Positions 63,460-64,000 of a stretch of 64,000 nt of DNA are shown piece after piece (within the stretch, counting starts at the first letter, position 1; the number at the start of each line of letters is the position of its first letter). The notes beneath the pieces are model-generated. The model was not told where the DNA came from. It saw nothing but the letters and a program-made list of their open reading frames with translations, and made no database searches. A program made the translations under genes and the position numbers. The stretch comes from Fragum whitleyi (Eukaryota; Mollusca; Bivalvia; Cardiida; Cardiidae), in NCBI GenBank assembly GCA_948146395.1, contig OX411548.1, forward strand, positions 60,159,020 through 60,223,019, read 5' to 3'.

Positions 63460-64000
63460 TATCCCCCGCCGTATTTGGTGAGGGGATATAGTAATGCTCT
63501 CCGTCCCTCATTCTGATTCCGTCATTCCGTCATTCTGTCCTTCCGTCACTAAACTTATCCGGAGCATATCTCCTAAAGTATAATAGCTATCAACTTGAAA
63601 CTTTATGGGTGGATGGATCTCATGGAGGAGAAGTGCAGTGCACAAGAACTGCAACTCTTGCTTGCATAGTTTTGGAGTTATTGCCCTTTGTAATTTTTAA
63701 GACTTAGATTTTGTCCAGAGCATATCTCCTTAAGTATAATAGCTATCAACTTGAAACTTTATGGAAGGATAGATCTCATGGAGGAGAAGTGCAGTGCACA
63801 AGAACTGCAACTCTTGCTTGCATAATTTGGAGTTATTGCCCTTTATTATTTTAAAGACTTAGATTTTGTCCGGAGCATATCTCCTAAAGTATAATAGCTA
63901 TCAACTTGAAACTTTATGGGTGGATAGATCTCATGGAGAAGTGCAGTGCACAAGAACTACAACTCTTGCTTGCATAATTTTGGAGTAATTGCCCTTTGTT
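63460..64000 (+). mobile_element. HINE-like family C relative, runs off the window
   Basis: 5' ATCCCCCGCC...GGTGAGGGGATAT, GTCATTCCGTCATTCTGTCC tract, then ~160-nt units (GAGCATATCTCCTAAAGTAT...) up to the window end; diverged from the two family C copies. Confidence 0.75.

Overview
The window is animal nuclear DNA, most likely from a bivalve mollusc. It holds one large spliced gene on the + strand, spread over more than 53 kb, with introns and 5' flank crowded with non-autonomous mobile elements. The bivalve guess rests on the repeats: 'pearl'/HINE-like elements with (GTCY)n microsatellites and 150-170 bp internal tandem repeats, and tRNA-headed SINEs, as described from clams, mussels and oysters. 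It is an inference; no species is claimed.

The gene is an ortholog of SYCP2 (or SYCP2/SYCP2L-like), an axial-element protein of the synaptonemal complex in meiosis. I can join 26 coding exons (8040-61638) with GT-AG borders; their phases chain without a break to 5,016 nt (1,672 codons). Exons 1-9 encode the armadillo-like N-terminal domain, exons 10-14 the Spt16-middle/PH-like domain, and exons 15-26 a long Lys/Ser/Glu/Asp-rich, probably disordered region dominated by a 2.27-kb exon (50660-52933). The C-terminal coiled coil and the stop codon lie to the right of the window. No second protein gene is supported.

Layout. 1-1.6 kb: no gene, one tRNA-like relic. 1.6-7.35 kb: two tRNA-headed repeats flank a 5.5-kb block of palindromic GGTAACC/TGTCCCC units in two different arrays, with inverted ends and an inner 1.7-kb inverted-repeat element. 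7.4-8.0 kb: MITEs running up to the first coding exon. 8.0-38 kb: exons 1-14 with introns full of HINE-like elements and MITEs, including 2.7-kb and 2.2-kb elements with terminal inverted repeats. 38.9-46 kb: exons 15-16 around a three-level nest of HINE-like elements and two ~156-bp tandem arrays. 47-61.6 kb: exons 17-26. 61.8-64 kb: two more HINE-like elements.

The main non-gene result is that at least five HINE-like families, unrelated in primary sequence, share one architecture: a 5' palindrome, a GTCY-rich tract, internal tandem repeats, and (clearly in four of the five) a 3' stem-loop followed by CTTGTT or CTAGTT. One family shows compensatory changes in the 3' stem, and two occupied sites can be compared with empty-site relatives inside this window. 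Two such 3' ends lie 10-11 nt upstream of splice acceptors of the gene.
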